Shown piece after piece: positions 51,178 through 59,238 of a stretch of 64,000 nucleotides of DNA; positions within the stretch are counted from its first letter, which is position 1, and every line of letters begins with the position of its first letter. The stretch is from assembly GCF_000814825.1 (NCBI RefSeq), contig NZ_CP009302.1, forward strand, positions 310,001 through 374,000. The letters run 5' to 3'. This DNA comes from Berryella intestinalis. GTDB taxonomy: Bacteria; Actinomycetota; Coriobacteriia; Coriobacteriales; Eggerthellaceae. The position numbers and the translations under genes were made by a program. The notes beneath the pieces were generated by a model. That model ran no database searches. It saw only the letters and a list, made by a program, of their open reading frames with translations, and was not told the DNA's origin.

Positions 51178-52664
51178 TGAGCCGTTTCGAGATCATGGGC
51201 ATCTCGGATGTCAAAGCGGGTCTCTCGTCCGGGGAGTTCAGCGCGAAGGAGCTGACCGATGCGGCGTTTTCCCATATCGCGCATTGCGATCCGAAGGTTC
51301 ATGCGTTCCTGGAGCTGACCGAGGACAAGGCCTACGAGAAGGCCGCGGAGGTGGACGCCGCCATCGCCGAGGGCCGTTTCGACCAGATGGGCGTTCTGGC
51401 CGGCGTGCCCATCGCGTTCAAGGACAACCTGAACCTTCTGGGCACCCGCACCACCTGCGCGAGCCGCATGCTGGAAAACTACGTGTCGCCCTATACCGCC
51501 ACATGCGTGCAGCGCGCGCTCGACGCGGGCTCGATCCCCTTGGGCAAGCTGAACATGGACGAGTTCGCCTTCGGGTCGACCACCGAGTCCTCGGCTTTCG
51601 GCCCGACGCGCAACCCCTGGAACCTCGAATGCGTTCCGGGAGGATCGTCGGGCGGCTCGGCCGCCGCGGTCGCCGCGGGCATGGCGGTGGTCGCGCTGGG
51701 TTCTGACACCGGCGGGTCCATTCGCCAGCCGGGCAGCTTCACGGGAACCGTGGCCGTGAAGCCCTCGTACGGCGTGGTCTCGCGTTACGGCGTGGTCGCG
51801 TTCGGCAGCTCGCTCGATCAGGTGGGCCCTTTCGCGCGCAGCGTGCGCGACGCGGCGCTTGTGCTGAACGCCATCTCGGGCCGCGATCGCCTCGACGTGA
51901 CCAGCCAGAACATAACTACCGACTTCACGGCGAACCTCGATGAGGGCGTGAGCGGCATGAAGGTGGGGGTCGTTCCCGCGTTCATGGAGGCCCAAGGGCT
52001 CGATCCTTTGGTGAAAGAGCGCATCGAGGATGCGGTTCGCGAGCTGGAGAACCTCGGCGCCGAGATCGTCGAGGTCGAGCTGCCCAACGCCCAGGCCGCG
52101 ATGAGCGCTTACTACGTGCTGGGGCCCTGCGAGGCGTATTCGAACCTCGCGCGGTTCGACTCGGTGCGCTACGGCTACTGCGATCCGGGCCACCGCGACC
52201 TCGGCTCGCAGTACGAGGCCAGCCGCGCCACGGGCTTCGGCCCCGAGGCGCGCCGGCGCATCATGCTGGGCAGCTACCTGCTTTCGGCCGGCGTGTACGA
52301 CAAGTACTACTATCCTGCCCAGCAGGTGCGCACCCTCATCACGCAGGATTACCGCCGCGCCTACGAGAAGGTGGACGTCATCGTCGCGCCCGTCGCTCCG
52401 AAGACCGCCTTCAAGCTGGGCGAGCTGAGCGATCCCACTTCGATGTACCTCACCGACATGTTCACCATCTCCGTGAACATCGCGGGCACGGGCGGCATGA
52501 GCTTCCCGCTTCCGCTCACGCGCAACGAGGGGATGCCGGTGGGAATCCAGATCATATCCCCCCAGTTCAAAGACGAGAATATGCTGCGCGTGGCAGCGGC
52601 GTTGGAAACCGTCTACCCGGTTGTCGGCACGGCGCCGGATTTCGTCGGAAGGGCAGGCGAGTAG
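51177..52664 (+). CDS. gatA: Asp/Glu-tRNA amidotransferase subunit A
   Basis: A 495-residue amidase. The Ser-cisSer-Lys triad regions are visible: IAFKDNL (Lys), the glycine/serine-rich PGGSSGGSAAAVAAG and DTGGSIRQPGSF (catalytic Ser). It hydrolyses glutamine and channels ammonia to GatB. The ATG at 51177 overlaps the gatC stop; an upstream in-frame start at 51132 lies inside gatC and is unlikely. Confidence 0.97.
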   Translation: MSRFEIMGISDVKAGLSSGEFSAKELTDAAFSHIAHCDPKVHAFLELTEDKAYEKAAEVDAAIAEGRFDQMGVLAGVPIAFKDNLNLLGTRTTCASRMLENYVSPYTATCVQRALDAGSIPLGKLNMDEFAFGSTTESSAFGPTRNPWNLECVPGGSSGGSAAAVAAGMAVVALGSDTGGSIRQPGSFTGTVAVKPSYGVVSRYGVVAFGSSLDQVGPFARSVRDAALVLNAISGRDRLDVTSQNITTDFTANLDEGVSGMKVGVVPAFMEAQGLDPLVKERIEDAVRELENLGAEIVEVELPNAQAAMSAYYVLGPCEAYSNLARFDSVRYGYCDPGHRDLGSQYEASRATGFGPEARRRIMLGSYLLSAGVYDKYYYPAQQVRTLITQDYRRAYEKVDVIVAPVAPKTAFKLGELSDPTSMYLTDMFTISVNIAGTGGMSFPLPLTRNEGMPVGIQIISPQFKDENMLRVAAALETVYPVVGTAPDFVGRAGE

Positions 52665-52666
52665 CA

Positions 52667-54235
52667 GTGAAGAAGCTCGAAGAGGTCCTGGAGGACTGGG
52701 AGGCGGTCATCGGACTGGAGGTCCATGCCGAGCTGACCACGCTGACCACCAAGATGTTCTGCGGATGCAAGCTGGAGTTCGGGGCCGATCCGAACACGCA
52801 TACCTGCCCGGTGTGCCTGGGCCTGCCCGGGGCGCTTCCCGTGCCCAACAAAGCGGCCATCGAGTCCATCGTGTTGGCGGGCCTCGCCACCAACTGCGAT
52901 ATCGAGAAGCGCTCGATGTTCTACCGCAAGAACTACATGTACCCCGACATGGCCAAGAACTTCCAGACCACGCAGGGCCCCGTGGCGTTCTGCATGCGCG
53001 GTCACCTCGACTTGCAGGTCGATGGGAAGGCGGCGGGCGAGCGCTACCATCTGGACCGCCTCGCCGAAGGGGACGAGGTCGAGAACATCCGCCGAACGGC
53101 CGACGGGTACGTGGCCCACGTGGGCATCACGCGCATCCATATGGAGGAAGACGCCGGGAAGATGAACCACATCGGCGGCGGCGAGGGGCGCATCGCGGGC
53201 GCCACCCACTCCCTGGTGGACTACAACCGCGCCGGTACGCCGCTGATCGAGCTGGTAACCGAGCCCGACCTGCGCACGCCCGAGGAAGCGCGCCTGTTCA
53301 TGCAGAAGCTGCGCCAGATCTACCTGGCTATCGGCATTTCGGACTGCTCGATGGAGGAGGGCTCGCTGCGCTGCGACGGCAACATCTCGCTGCGGAGGCG
53401 CGGCGCCCGGGAATTCGGCACGAAAACCGAGCTGAAGAACCTGAACAGCTTCAAATCGCTGCACGACGGGCTTCTGTACGAGATCTGCCGCCAGGCCGAG
53501 GTGCTTGAAGAGGGGGGGCAGATCTACCAGGAGACGCGCCATTGGGATCCGTCGCTCAAGCGCACCATCGTGATGCGCACGAAGGAAACCGCCGACGACT
53601 ACCGCCTGTTCCCCGAGCCCGACCTGGCTCCCTACGACCTTTCCGACGAGTTCATCGAGAACGTTCGCAGGAAGCTGCCCGAGCTGCCCGATCAGAAGGC
53701 GGCTCGCTTCGAGCGCGAATACGGGCTGTCGGCCTACGATGCGCGCCATGTGGTGGAAAACGACTTCACGGTCGAGTTCTTCGAAGGTGCGATCGCGGCA
53801 GCGGGCGACAAGGCGGCCCAGCTGGCGAAACCGCTTGCCAACCTGGCGCTGAACGACGTGACCGCGCTGGTGAACGCCGGAGCCGATTCCCCGATGCACC
53901 TTCTCACCCCCCAGCGCGCGGTGCAGCTGGTCGAACTGGTGGCGTCGAACGCGATCTCGTCCAAGCAGGCCAAAGAGGTGTTTTCCGCCGTCATCGAAGA
54001 GGACAAGGATCCCGCGGCCATCGTCGAAGAGCGCGGTATGAAGCAGGTGTCCGACACCGGGGCCATCGAGGCCGTCATCGACCAGGTCCTTTCCGCCAAT
54101 CCCGACAAGGTCGAGCAGTACCGCGGCGGGAAGACCGGACTCATGGGCTTTTTCGTCGGGCAGTGCATGAAGGCCATGAAGGGGCAGGGAAACCCTAAGC
54201 TCATCAACGAGATTCTTGCCTCCAAGCTGGGGTAG
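52667..54235 (+). CDS. gatB: Asp/Glu-tRNA amidotransferase subunit B
   Basis: A 522-residue GatB: VIGLEVHAELTT at the N-terminus, a zinc site (CGCKLEFGADPNTHTCPVC), the kinase-like core (EEDAGKMNH, DYNRAGTPLIELVTEPD) and the C-terminal YqeY-like tail domain (about residues 370-522). It phosphorylates the misacylated tRNA and transfers ammonia. The GTG start comes two bases after gatA, with GGGCAGG upstream. Confidence 0.97.
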   Translation: MKKLEEVLEDWEAVIGLEVHAELTTLTTKMFCGCKLEFGADPNTHTCPVCLGLPGALPVPNKAAIESIVLAGLATNCDIEKRSMFYRKNYMYPDMAKNFQTTQGPVAFCMRGHLDLQVDGKAAGERYHLDRLAEGDEVENIRRTADGYVAHVGITRIHMEEDAGKMNHIGGGEGRIAGATHSLVDYNRAGTPLIELVTEPDLRTPEEARLFMQKLRQIYLAIGISDCSMEEGSLRCDGNISLRRRGAREFGTKTELKNLNSFKSLHDGLLYEICRQAEVLEEGGQIYQETRHWDPSLKRTIVMRTKETADDYRLFPEPDLAPYDLSDEFIENVRRKLPELPDQKAARFEREYGLSAYDARHVVENDFTVEFFEGAIAAAGDKAAQLAKPLANLALNDVTALVNAGADSPMHLLTPQRAVQLVELVASNAISSKQAKEVFSAVIEEDKDPAAIVEERGMKQVSDTGAIEAVIDQVLSANPDKVEQYRGGKTGLMGFFVGQCMKAMKGQGNPKLINEILASKLG

Positions 54236-54260
54236 GCCGATCTCGACGGTTCTTCGTCGG

Positions 54261-54301
54261 GCGGAGGGGTCGCTTCGGGGCGCCCCTCCGCTCGTTTTTT
54301 T
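54261..54301 (+). terminator. Terminator of gatCAB
   Basis: GCGGAGGGG (54261-54269) pairs with CCCCTCCGC (54283-54291), followed by TCG and a run of eight T. A canonical rho-independent terminator just after gatB. Confidence 0.9.
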
Positions 54302-54438
54302 CGATCGCCCAGCGGCGTTTGCCCATCTTCGCCGGGCTCGGTCGCTTGTCTGAGGTCGCCTGGCGGATCACGCGTTGCCAAGCTGCGCTTTTGCGGCCGC
54401 CCGACGGATCGCGTGTGCTTCGTCCCCTCGTCTGCGCA

Positions 54439-54590
54439 CTGCCGAAACCCATGTCCCGCCGGAAATCCGCACTCTGCCGAAAGCTGTATCCAGCCGGAGT
54501 CTGCGTTCTGCCGAAGGTCGCATCCAACCGAAGGCTGCGCTCTGCCGAAAGCTGCATTCCGCCAAAAGCTGCGTTCTGCCAAAAAACGGC
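54439..54590. repeat. Degenerate tandem array, 17/34-bp period
   Basis: Three clean 34-bp units at 54473-54506, 54507-54540 and 54541-54574, each starting TCTGCC(G)A. A weaker unit lies before (54439-54472) and a partial one after. Each unit splits into two related 17-mers near the consensus TCTGCCGAAAGCTGCGT. The period is not a multiple of three, which argues against a coding repeat. Confidence 0.8.
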
Positions 54591-54608
54591 CGGTTTGCAT
54601 TGCCGTGC
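54580..54608 (+). repeat. 29-bp inverted repeat, left copy
   Basis: The 29 bases beginning CAAAAAACGGCCGGTTTGC are exactly repeated in reverse complement at 54818-54846. A related forward copy (CAGAAAACGGCTGGTTTG) lies at 54630-54650. Confidence 0.85.
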
Positions 54609-54817
54609 ACGAGAACAGGCCGCTTTTGTCAGAAAACGGCTGGTTTGTATCGGCTATCCAGGCCCCGTATCGGTCTAAGACGTTCTAATATGCTGTTGAT
54701 CTGGTGTTTCGCAAAACTAAACGAAATGTCTTGCGATCAGGTTGGATGAAAACCGGGGGTTCGGGGTGCAAGCGTATGCAAACCGTCGGTTTTTTTGCGC
54801 CAGATACCCGACGATGC

Positions 54818-54846
54818 GCACGGCAATGCAAACCGGCCGTTTTTTG
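54818..54846 (-). repeat. 29-bp inverted repeat, right copy
   Basis: Exact reverse complement of 54580-54608. A related reverse copy (GCAAACCGTCGGTTTTTTTG) lies just upstream at about 54779-54798. The two arms are 209 bases apart. Confidence 0.85.
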
Positions 54847-54852
54847 ACAACC

Positions 54853-54886
54853 TTTGACAACCCCATGCTCCAGCCCGGCATGATCG
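54853..54886 (+). repeat. 34-bp direct repeat, copy 1
   Basis: Begins TTTGACAACCCCATGCT. It matches 54919-54952 with two differences; the copies start 66 bases apart. A shorter TTTGACAACC precedes it at 54843-54852. Confidence 0.8.
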
Positions 54887-54918
54887 CTGCCGGCCGTCGC
54901 GTTCGCCGACGGGGCGAC

Positions 54919-54952
54919 TTTGACAACCCCATGCTTCGGCCCGGCATGATCG
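54919..54952 (+). repeat. 34-bp direct repeat, copy 2
   Basis: Second copy of the TTTGACAACCCCATGCT element; it ends GCCCGGCATGATCG like copy 1. Confidence 0.8.
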
Positions 54953-55075
54953 TCTGAACGTTTGGCCTGATCCTTGGTGCACCTCTGACCGCTCGTTCCG
55001 ACCCTCGGTGCCTTTGAGTCCCGAGCTCGAACCTGTTGTGTGGAAGCTGCGGAGCCTTGTCGCATCCGACGCTTT

Positions 55076-55099
55076 ATTACTATATCGTGCTAAAGTAAT
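55076..55099 (+). promoter_or_regulatory. Promoter of the histidine operon with dyad
   Basis: TGCTAAAGT (55088-55096) is an extended -10 identical to that of nikA and lies 33 bases before the start codon. It sits inside the dyad ATTACT-N12-AGTAAT (55076-55081 with 55094-55099), a possible repressor site. The leader is too short for a T-box or peptide attenuator. Confidence 0.5.
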
Positions 55100-55129
55100 C
55101 GCATAAAGCGCGATCGAAAGGGGTTCTCA

Positions 55130-56803
55130 ATGGAAGTCGTCACACCTTCGGGGTTCCGTGACGTGCTCATGGACGAGGCGTCGAAGCGCGAGCGGGTCCT
55201 GCGCAGCGTCCAAGATGGCTTCGCCGCGCGCGGCTACGAGCTCATCGAGACCCCTACGCTCGAAAACGCGCAGGTCATGCAAATGGGTGCTCGCATGGAG
55301 CTTTCGTCGTTCAAGTTCTTCGACGGGGGCGGCACCTTGGTCACCATGCGGCCCGACGTGACGCTGCAGGTCGCGCGCATCTGTGCCACCAGGCTGAAAG
55401 GCCAGCCCGGGCCGTTCAGGTTCCGCTATTCGCAGAGGATCTTCCGGGAAACCGGGGGCATCTCGTCTGCTGCCGAGCGCGAGCGCACACAGGTGGGCGT
55501 CGAGTGCATCGGCGAGAGCGGCCCGCGGGCCGATGCCGAGGTGATCGAGCTGTTCGCCCGGTCTCTCGAAGCCTCGGGCGTTTCCGATTTCAAGATATCG
55601 CTCGCCACCGTATCGGTGCTGAGGGCCATGCTCGCAAGCAGCAGGGCTCCCCAAACCTGGATCGATCGGGTCCTGGAGGCCTTCCACCTGTCCGATTTCG
55701 TGGCCATAGACCAGCTTACGGCTTCCGCGGACCCTTCCGAGGTCGCACCGGTGTTCGCCCAGGCCATCGGGAAGCTCGCGTCGATCCGCGGAGGTCGCGA
55801 GGCCATCGATGCGGTGAGGGCCTTGGCAGAGCCCTTGGGCTGCGCGGACGGCCTCGACGACCTGCGCGACACCTTCGACCTTCTGGCCGAGGCCGGTCTG
55901 GGGCCGCTTCTGGTGGTGGACTTCTCGGTGATGAGCGCGTTCGACTACTACACGGGCGCGGTGTTCGAGGCGTTCTGCCCGAACCTCGGGGCGTCTTTGG
56001 GAGGGGGCGGCCGCTACGACGACCTGCTGGCGATATACGGCGATGCGCGCCCCGCGGCCGGTTTCGCGTTCTTCCTGGAAGATGCGCTGGCCGCTTCCGA
56101 GCCGGCCGTGCCGGGCGAGCGCCCGCTGAGGATCGCGGTTCCCAAAGGCTCGCTGTACGAGGAGGCGGTGGCCGCGCTCGGCCGTGCCGGTTTGGACGTG
56201 ACGGGCCTCGACGATCCGGGCCGGTCGCTGATCGTGAGAAACCCCGGCGTGGAATACGTTATCGTGCGGCCCACCGACGCCCCTGTGTTCGTCGAGCTGG
56301 GGGCCGCCGACTGCGGTATCTGCGGAGCCGATTCGCTCATCGAGTCGGAGGCGAACGTGGTGAAGTTGGCCGACCTGCGGTTCGGGAGCTGCCGGTTCGT
56401 CGTCGCGCAGCTGGCGGATTCCGCCGAGGCGGTGGCCGCCCGGTATCGTCGGCACGGCTCTTTGCGCGTGGCCACGAAGTACCCGGGCATCGCCGCGGCG
56501 CATTTCGCCCGAGCGGGAACGCAGGTCGAGATCGTCAAGCTGCATGGCAACATCGAGCTGGGCCCTTTGACGGGATTGTCGGAATGCATCGTCGACATCA
56601 CGGCGACCGGGGCGACGCTTAGGGAGAACAACCTGGTCGTAGTCGACGAGGTGCTCTCGTCGACCGCGCGGTTCTTCGCCAACGACGGGGCGTTTCGCAC
56701 CGACCCGCGCGTAAGGGAGCTTGCAGCCGAGCTGTCCCGAGCTGCTTCTGCGCGGGAACTCGGCGTGACCGCCGGATCAACCGATGTGAGGAAAGGTGAG
56801 TAG
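55130..56803 (+). CDS. hisZG: HisZ-HisG fusion: ATP phosphoribosyltransferase with its regulatory subunit
   Basis: A 557-residue bifunctional chain. Residues 1 to about 315 are HisZ, the paralogue of histidyl-tRNA synthetase: TPSGFRDVL, a motif-2-like FRYSQRIFRE and YYTGAVFEAFCP. After a short linker, residues ~330-540 are short-form HisG (RIAVPKGSLYEEA, CGICGADSLIE, ITATGATLRENNL). The two are normally separate subunits of a hetero-octamer; here a single frame with no internal stop joins them. It performs the first, feedback-inhibited step of histidine synthesis. AAAGGGG precedes the ATG. It is first in the operon and hisD starts at its stop. Confidence 0.93.
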   Translation: MEVVTPSGFRDVLMDEASKRERVLRSVQDGFAARGYELIETPTLENAQVMQMGARMELSSFKFFDGGGTLVTMRPDVTLQVARICATRLKGQPGPFRFRYSQRIFRETGGISSAAERERTQVGVECIGESGPRADAEVIELFARSLEASGVSDFKISLATVSVLRAMLASSRAPQTWIDRVLEAFHLSDFVAIDQLTASADPSEVAPVFAQAIGKLASIRGGREAIDAVRALAEPLGCADGLDDLRDTFDLLAEAGLGPLLVVDFSVMSAFDYYTGAVFEAFCPNLGASLGGGGRYDDLLAIYGDARPAAGFAFFLEDALAASEPAVPGERPLRIAVPKGSLYEEAVAALGRAGLDVTGLDDPGRSLIVRNPGVEYVIVRPTDAPVFVELGAADCGICGADSLIESEANVVKLADLRFGSCRFVVAQLADSAEAVAARYRRHGSLRVATKYPGIAAAHFARAGTQVEIVKLHGNIELGPLTGLSECIVDITATGATLRENNLVVVDEVLSSTARFFANDGAFRTDPRVRELAAELSRAASARELGVTAGSTDVRKGE

Positions 56804-56804
56804 C

Positions 56805-58106
56805 ATGCGTCGAATCGTCCTTGCCGCCGACGAGGAGTTTTCAAACAAGCACCTGAAAAGGAAGAGCGCGTTCAACGCGCAGGCCATGGCTGCGGCCACT
56901 GCGATCGTGGAGGATGTGAGGGAGCGCGGCGACGCGGCCCTCGCCGAATACACCGAGCGGTTCGACGGGGTGGCCCTCGAATCGTTCCGTGTGCCCCAGC
57001 GTGCTATCGATACGGCGCTGGCCTCGGTCGATCCGAAAATATCCGCCGCGCTGCAGCATGCCGCCGCGCAGATCAGGGAGTTCCACGAGCGCCAGGTCGA
57101 GCAGAGCTGGTTTTCCACGCGGCCTGATGGAGCGATCGTGGGGGCGAAGGTAACCCCGCTGGATTCGGTGGGCATCTACGTGCCGGGAGGCCGTGCCCTG
57201 TACCCCTCCACGCTGCTGATGAACGCGATTCCGGCCTCGGTTGCGGGTGTGGAACGTATCGTGGCGGTTACACCGCCAACCAAAGATGGCTCGCTCGATC
57301 CGGCCATCCTCGAGGCATGCAGGCTGGCGGGTATCACCGAGATCTACTCGGTGGGAGGGGCGCAGGCGGTGGCCGCGCTCGCCTATGGAACCGAGTCCAT
57401 CGCCCCGGTCGACAAGATCACCGGGCCGGGCAACGCCTTCGTCGCGGCAGCCAAGCAGCTGGTGTCGGGCGATGTGGGCATCGACATGGTGGCGGGCCCG
57501 TCGGAAGTGCTGGTGGTGGCCGACGAGACGGCCGATCCACGGCTGGTGGCCATCGACCTTATGGCCCAGGCCGAGCACGACCCGCTGGCGACCTGCTACC
57601 TGGTGACGTTTTCGGAGGAGTACGCCGACCGCGTCGAAGGCGCGATCGCCGAGCACATGAAGGAGTCCACCCGCGCCGAGATAACCTCGGCGTCCCTGAA
57701 CGATCAGGGGCTCGTGGTGATCTGCCGGACGCTGGCCCAGGCGCTGGAGGCGACCAACGTCATCGCGCCCGAGCACCTCGAGCTGCATATCGCGAACCCC
57801 ATGGATTCGCTGGGAGCCATCAAGCACGCGGGCGCGATATTCTTGGGCGAATGGACGCCTGAGGCGGTGGGAGACTACGTGGCGGGTCCGAACCACACGC
57901 TTCCCACGGGAGGGACGGCTCGGTTCTCGTCGCCTTTGGCGGTCGAAGAGTTCGTCAAGAAGTCGAGCATCATACAGTACTCGCCCGACGCGCTGGCCTT
58001 CGATGCCGAAGCGGTGACGACCATCGCCCATCACGAAGGGCTGTGGGCCCACGCGCGCAGCGTCGAGTTGAGGAAAGAGGCCTACGATGCGCGATTCGGT
58101 CGATAG
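56805..58106 (+). CDS. hisD: Histidinol dehydrogenase
   Basis: A 433-residue HisD: VPGGRALYPSTLLMN, KITGPGNAFVAAAK and AGPSEVLVVADE are family signatures, and the catalytic Glu/His region is IAPEHLELH. It oxidises histidinol to histidine in two NAD-linked steps. GAAAGG at 56791-56796 supports the ATG at 56805; an upstream GTG (56796) is part of that site. The stop lies 20 bases inside hisC. Confidence 0.96.
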   Translation: MRRIVLAADEEFSNKHLKRKSAFNAQAMAAATAIVEDVRERGDAALAEYTERFDGVALESFRVPQRAIDTALASVDPKISAALQHAAAQIREFHERQVEQSWFSTRPDGAIVGAKVTPLDSVGIYVPGGRALYPSTLLMNAIPASVAGVERIVAVTPPTKDGSLDPAILEACRLAGITEIYSVGGAQAVAALAYGTESIAPVDKITGPGNAFVAAAKQLVSGDVGIDMVAGPSEVLVVADETADPRLVAIDLMAQAEHDPLATCYLVTFSEEYADRVEGAIAEHMKESTRAEITSASLNDQGLVVICRTLAQALEATNVIAPEHLELHIANPMDSLGAIKHAGAIFLGEWTPEAVGDYVAGPNHTLPTGGTARFSSPLAVEEFVKKSSIIQYSPDALAFDAEAVTTIAHHEGLWAHARSVELRKEAYDARFGR

Positions 58107-59220
58107 GGAAGGTTCGAGCGGCGACCTGCGGCGTTGCGCCGGAGCTCGCAGCGTGAGGGAGCCGGCGGCCCACCTGCGCGATCTGGTGCCGTACGATCCG
58201 AAGTACATTCCCGCCGAGGTGATGGTTTCGGCCAACGAGAACCCCGACGACGTTCCCGAAAGCCTGCGTACCGACATCATGCGCGCCATCAGGCGCGTTG
58301 CTCTCAACCGCTACCCCGATCCGCTTGCGAACGGGCTGCGCGACCTCATCGCCGAGGCGAACGGCCTCGACCGCGATCAGGTTCTGATCGGAAACGGCGG
58401 CGACGAGCTTCTGTTCGACACGGCGCTCGCGTGGGGCGGTCCGGGGCGCGTCTTCCTGAACATGCCCCCCACGTTCAGCGTGTACGAGAACAATGCCCTG
58501 CTTACCGGCACTTCGGTGGTCGAAGTGCCGCGTCGTGCCAACTTTCGGGTGGACGAGGAGGCGGTGGTTGCGCGCTTGTCCCGAGGAGACGTCGATTTCA
58601 CCATCGTGACCAGCCCGAACAATCCCACGGGAGATGCGGTTTCCGAAAGCTTCGTCCGACGGGTTCTGGAGGCGAGCGACGCGCTGGTGGTGGTCGACGA
58701 GGCGTACTTCGAGTTTTCTCGGAAAACGGTCCGTCCCCTGTTGGAAAACTACGAGAACCTGGTGATACTGAGGACGTTTTCGAAGGCGTTCTCGTTGGCC
58801 GGAGTGCGCGTGGGCTATCTTCTGGGAAGCGAACGGGTGCTGTCCGAGTACAAGAAGGTGCGCCAGCCCTATTCGGTGGACGCGATCTCTCAGGTGGTTG
58901 CCAGCACGGTGTACGAGAACCGCTCGAAGTTCGTGTTCGGAATCGAGCGGATCGTGTCCGAGCGCGAGCGCATGTTCGAACGGTTGGGGCAGATGGACGG
59001 CATCGAGGCGTTTCCGTCCGAGTCCAACTTCATCCTCTTGCGCATGGAGGGGGCGTCCGACGCGTGGCGGGAGCTGCTGGCGCGCGGGGTTTTGGTGCGC
59101 GACTTTTCCCGAACCCGTTACTTGGAGGGCTGCCTGCGCGTATCTGTTGGAACGCCGCAGGAAAACGACCGTTTTTTGCAGACGCTGGCCGATATCGCCG
59201 CATCGAGGCGGGCTCGGTAG
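58087..59220 (+). CDS. hisC: Histidinol-phosphate aminotransferase
   Basis: A 377-residue PLP enzyme of class I/II fold. The Schiff-base lysine is Lys233 in TFSKAFSLAGVRVGY; SPNNPTGD and NRYPDP are also conserved. An N-terminal stretch of ~30 residues precedes the domain; the ATG at 58087 has AGGAAAGAGG upstream and overlaps hisD by 20 bases. It converts imidazole-acetol phosphate to histidinol phosphate. No histidinol-phosphatase gene is present in this operon. Confidence 0.94.
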   Translation: MRDSVDREGSSGDLRRCAGARSVREPAAHLRDLVPYDPKYIPAEVMVSANENPDDVPESLRTDIMRAIRRVALNRYPDPLANGLRDLIAEANGLDRDQVLIGNGGDELLFDTALAWGGPGRVFLNMPPTFSVYENNALLTGTSVVEVPRRANFRVDEEAVVARLSRGDVDFTIVTSPNNPTGDAVSESFVRRVLEASDALVVVDEAYFEFSRKTVRPLLENYENLVILRTFSKAFSLAGVRVGYLLGSERVLSEYKKVRQPYSVDAISQVVASTVYENRSKFVFGIERIVSERERMFERLGQMDGIEAFPSESNFILLRMEGASDAWRELLARGVLVRDFSRTRYLEGCLRVSVGTPQENDRFLQTLADIAASRRAR

Positions 59221-59238
59221 GGAAAGGAGCTGGCGGGA

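Larger units (their letters stand above)
54302..55070. other. Gene-free repeat island between gatB and the his operon
   Basis: About 770 bases with no supportable gene. Several short frames are open on both strands, but their sequences are low-complexity and come from repeats. The region holds a 17-bp tandem array (54439-54590), four copies of an AAAACGG-YYGGTTTG element, two of them as a perfect 29-bp inverted repeat, and a 34-bp direct repeat starting TTTGACAACC. The last ~120 bases (54953-55070) look unique. Confidence 0.7.

Noticed and set aside
54439-54590. CRISPR array
   Set aside because: The 34-bp units follow one another without unique spacers, they vary in sequence, and no cas gene is in the window.
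54319-54749. Small proteins in three overlapping frames of the repeat island
   Set aside because: All frames are open because of the repeat composition. The translations are low-complexity, lack ribosome-binding sites, and the 17-bp period is not a codon multiple.
54953-55129. T-box or histidine attenuator before the his operon
   Set aside because: The promoter lies 33 bases from the start codon, leaving no room for a leader structure, and no His-codon leader peptide is seen.
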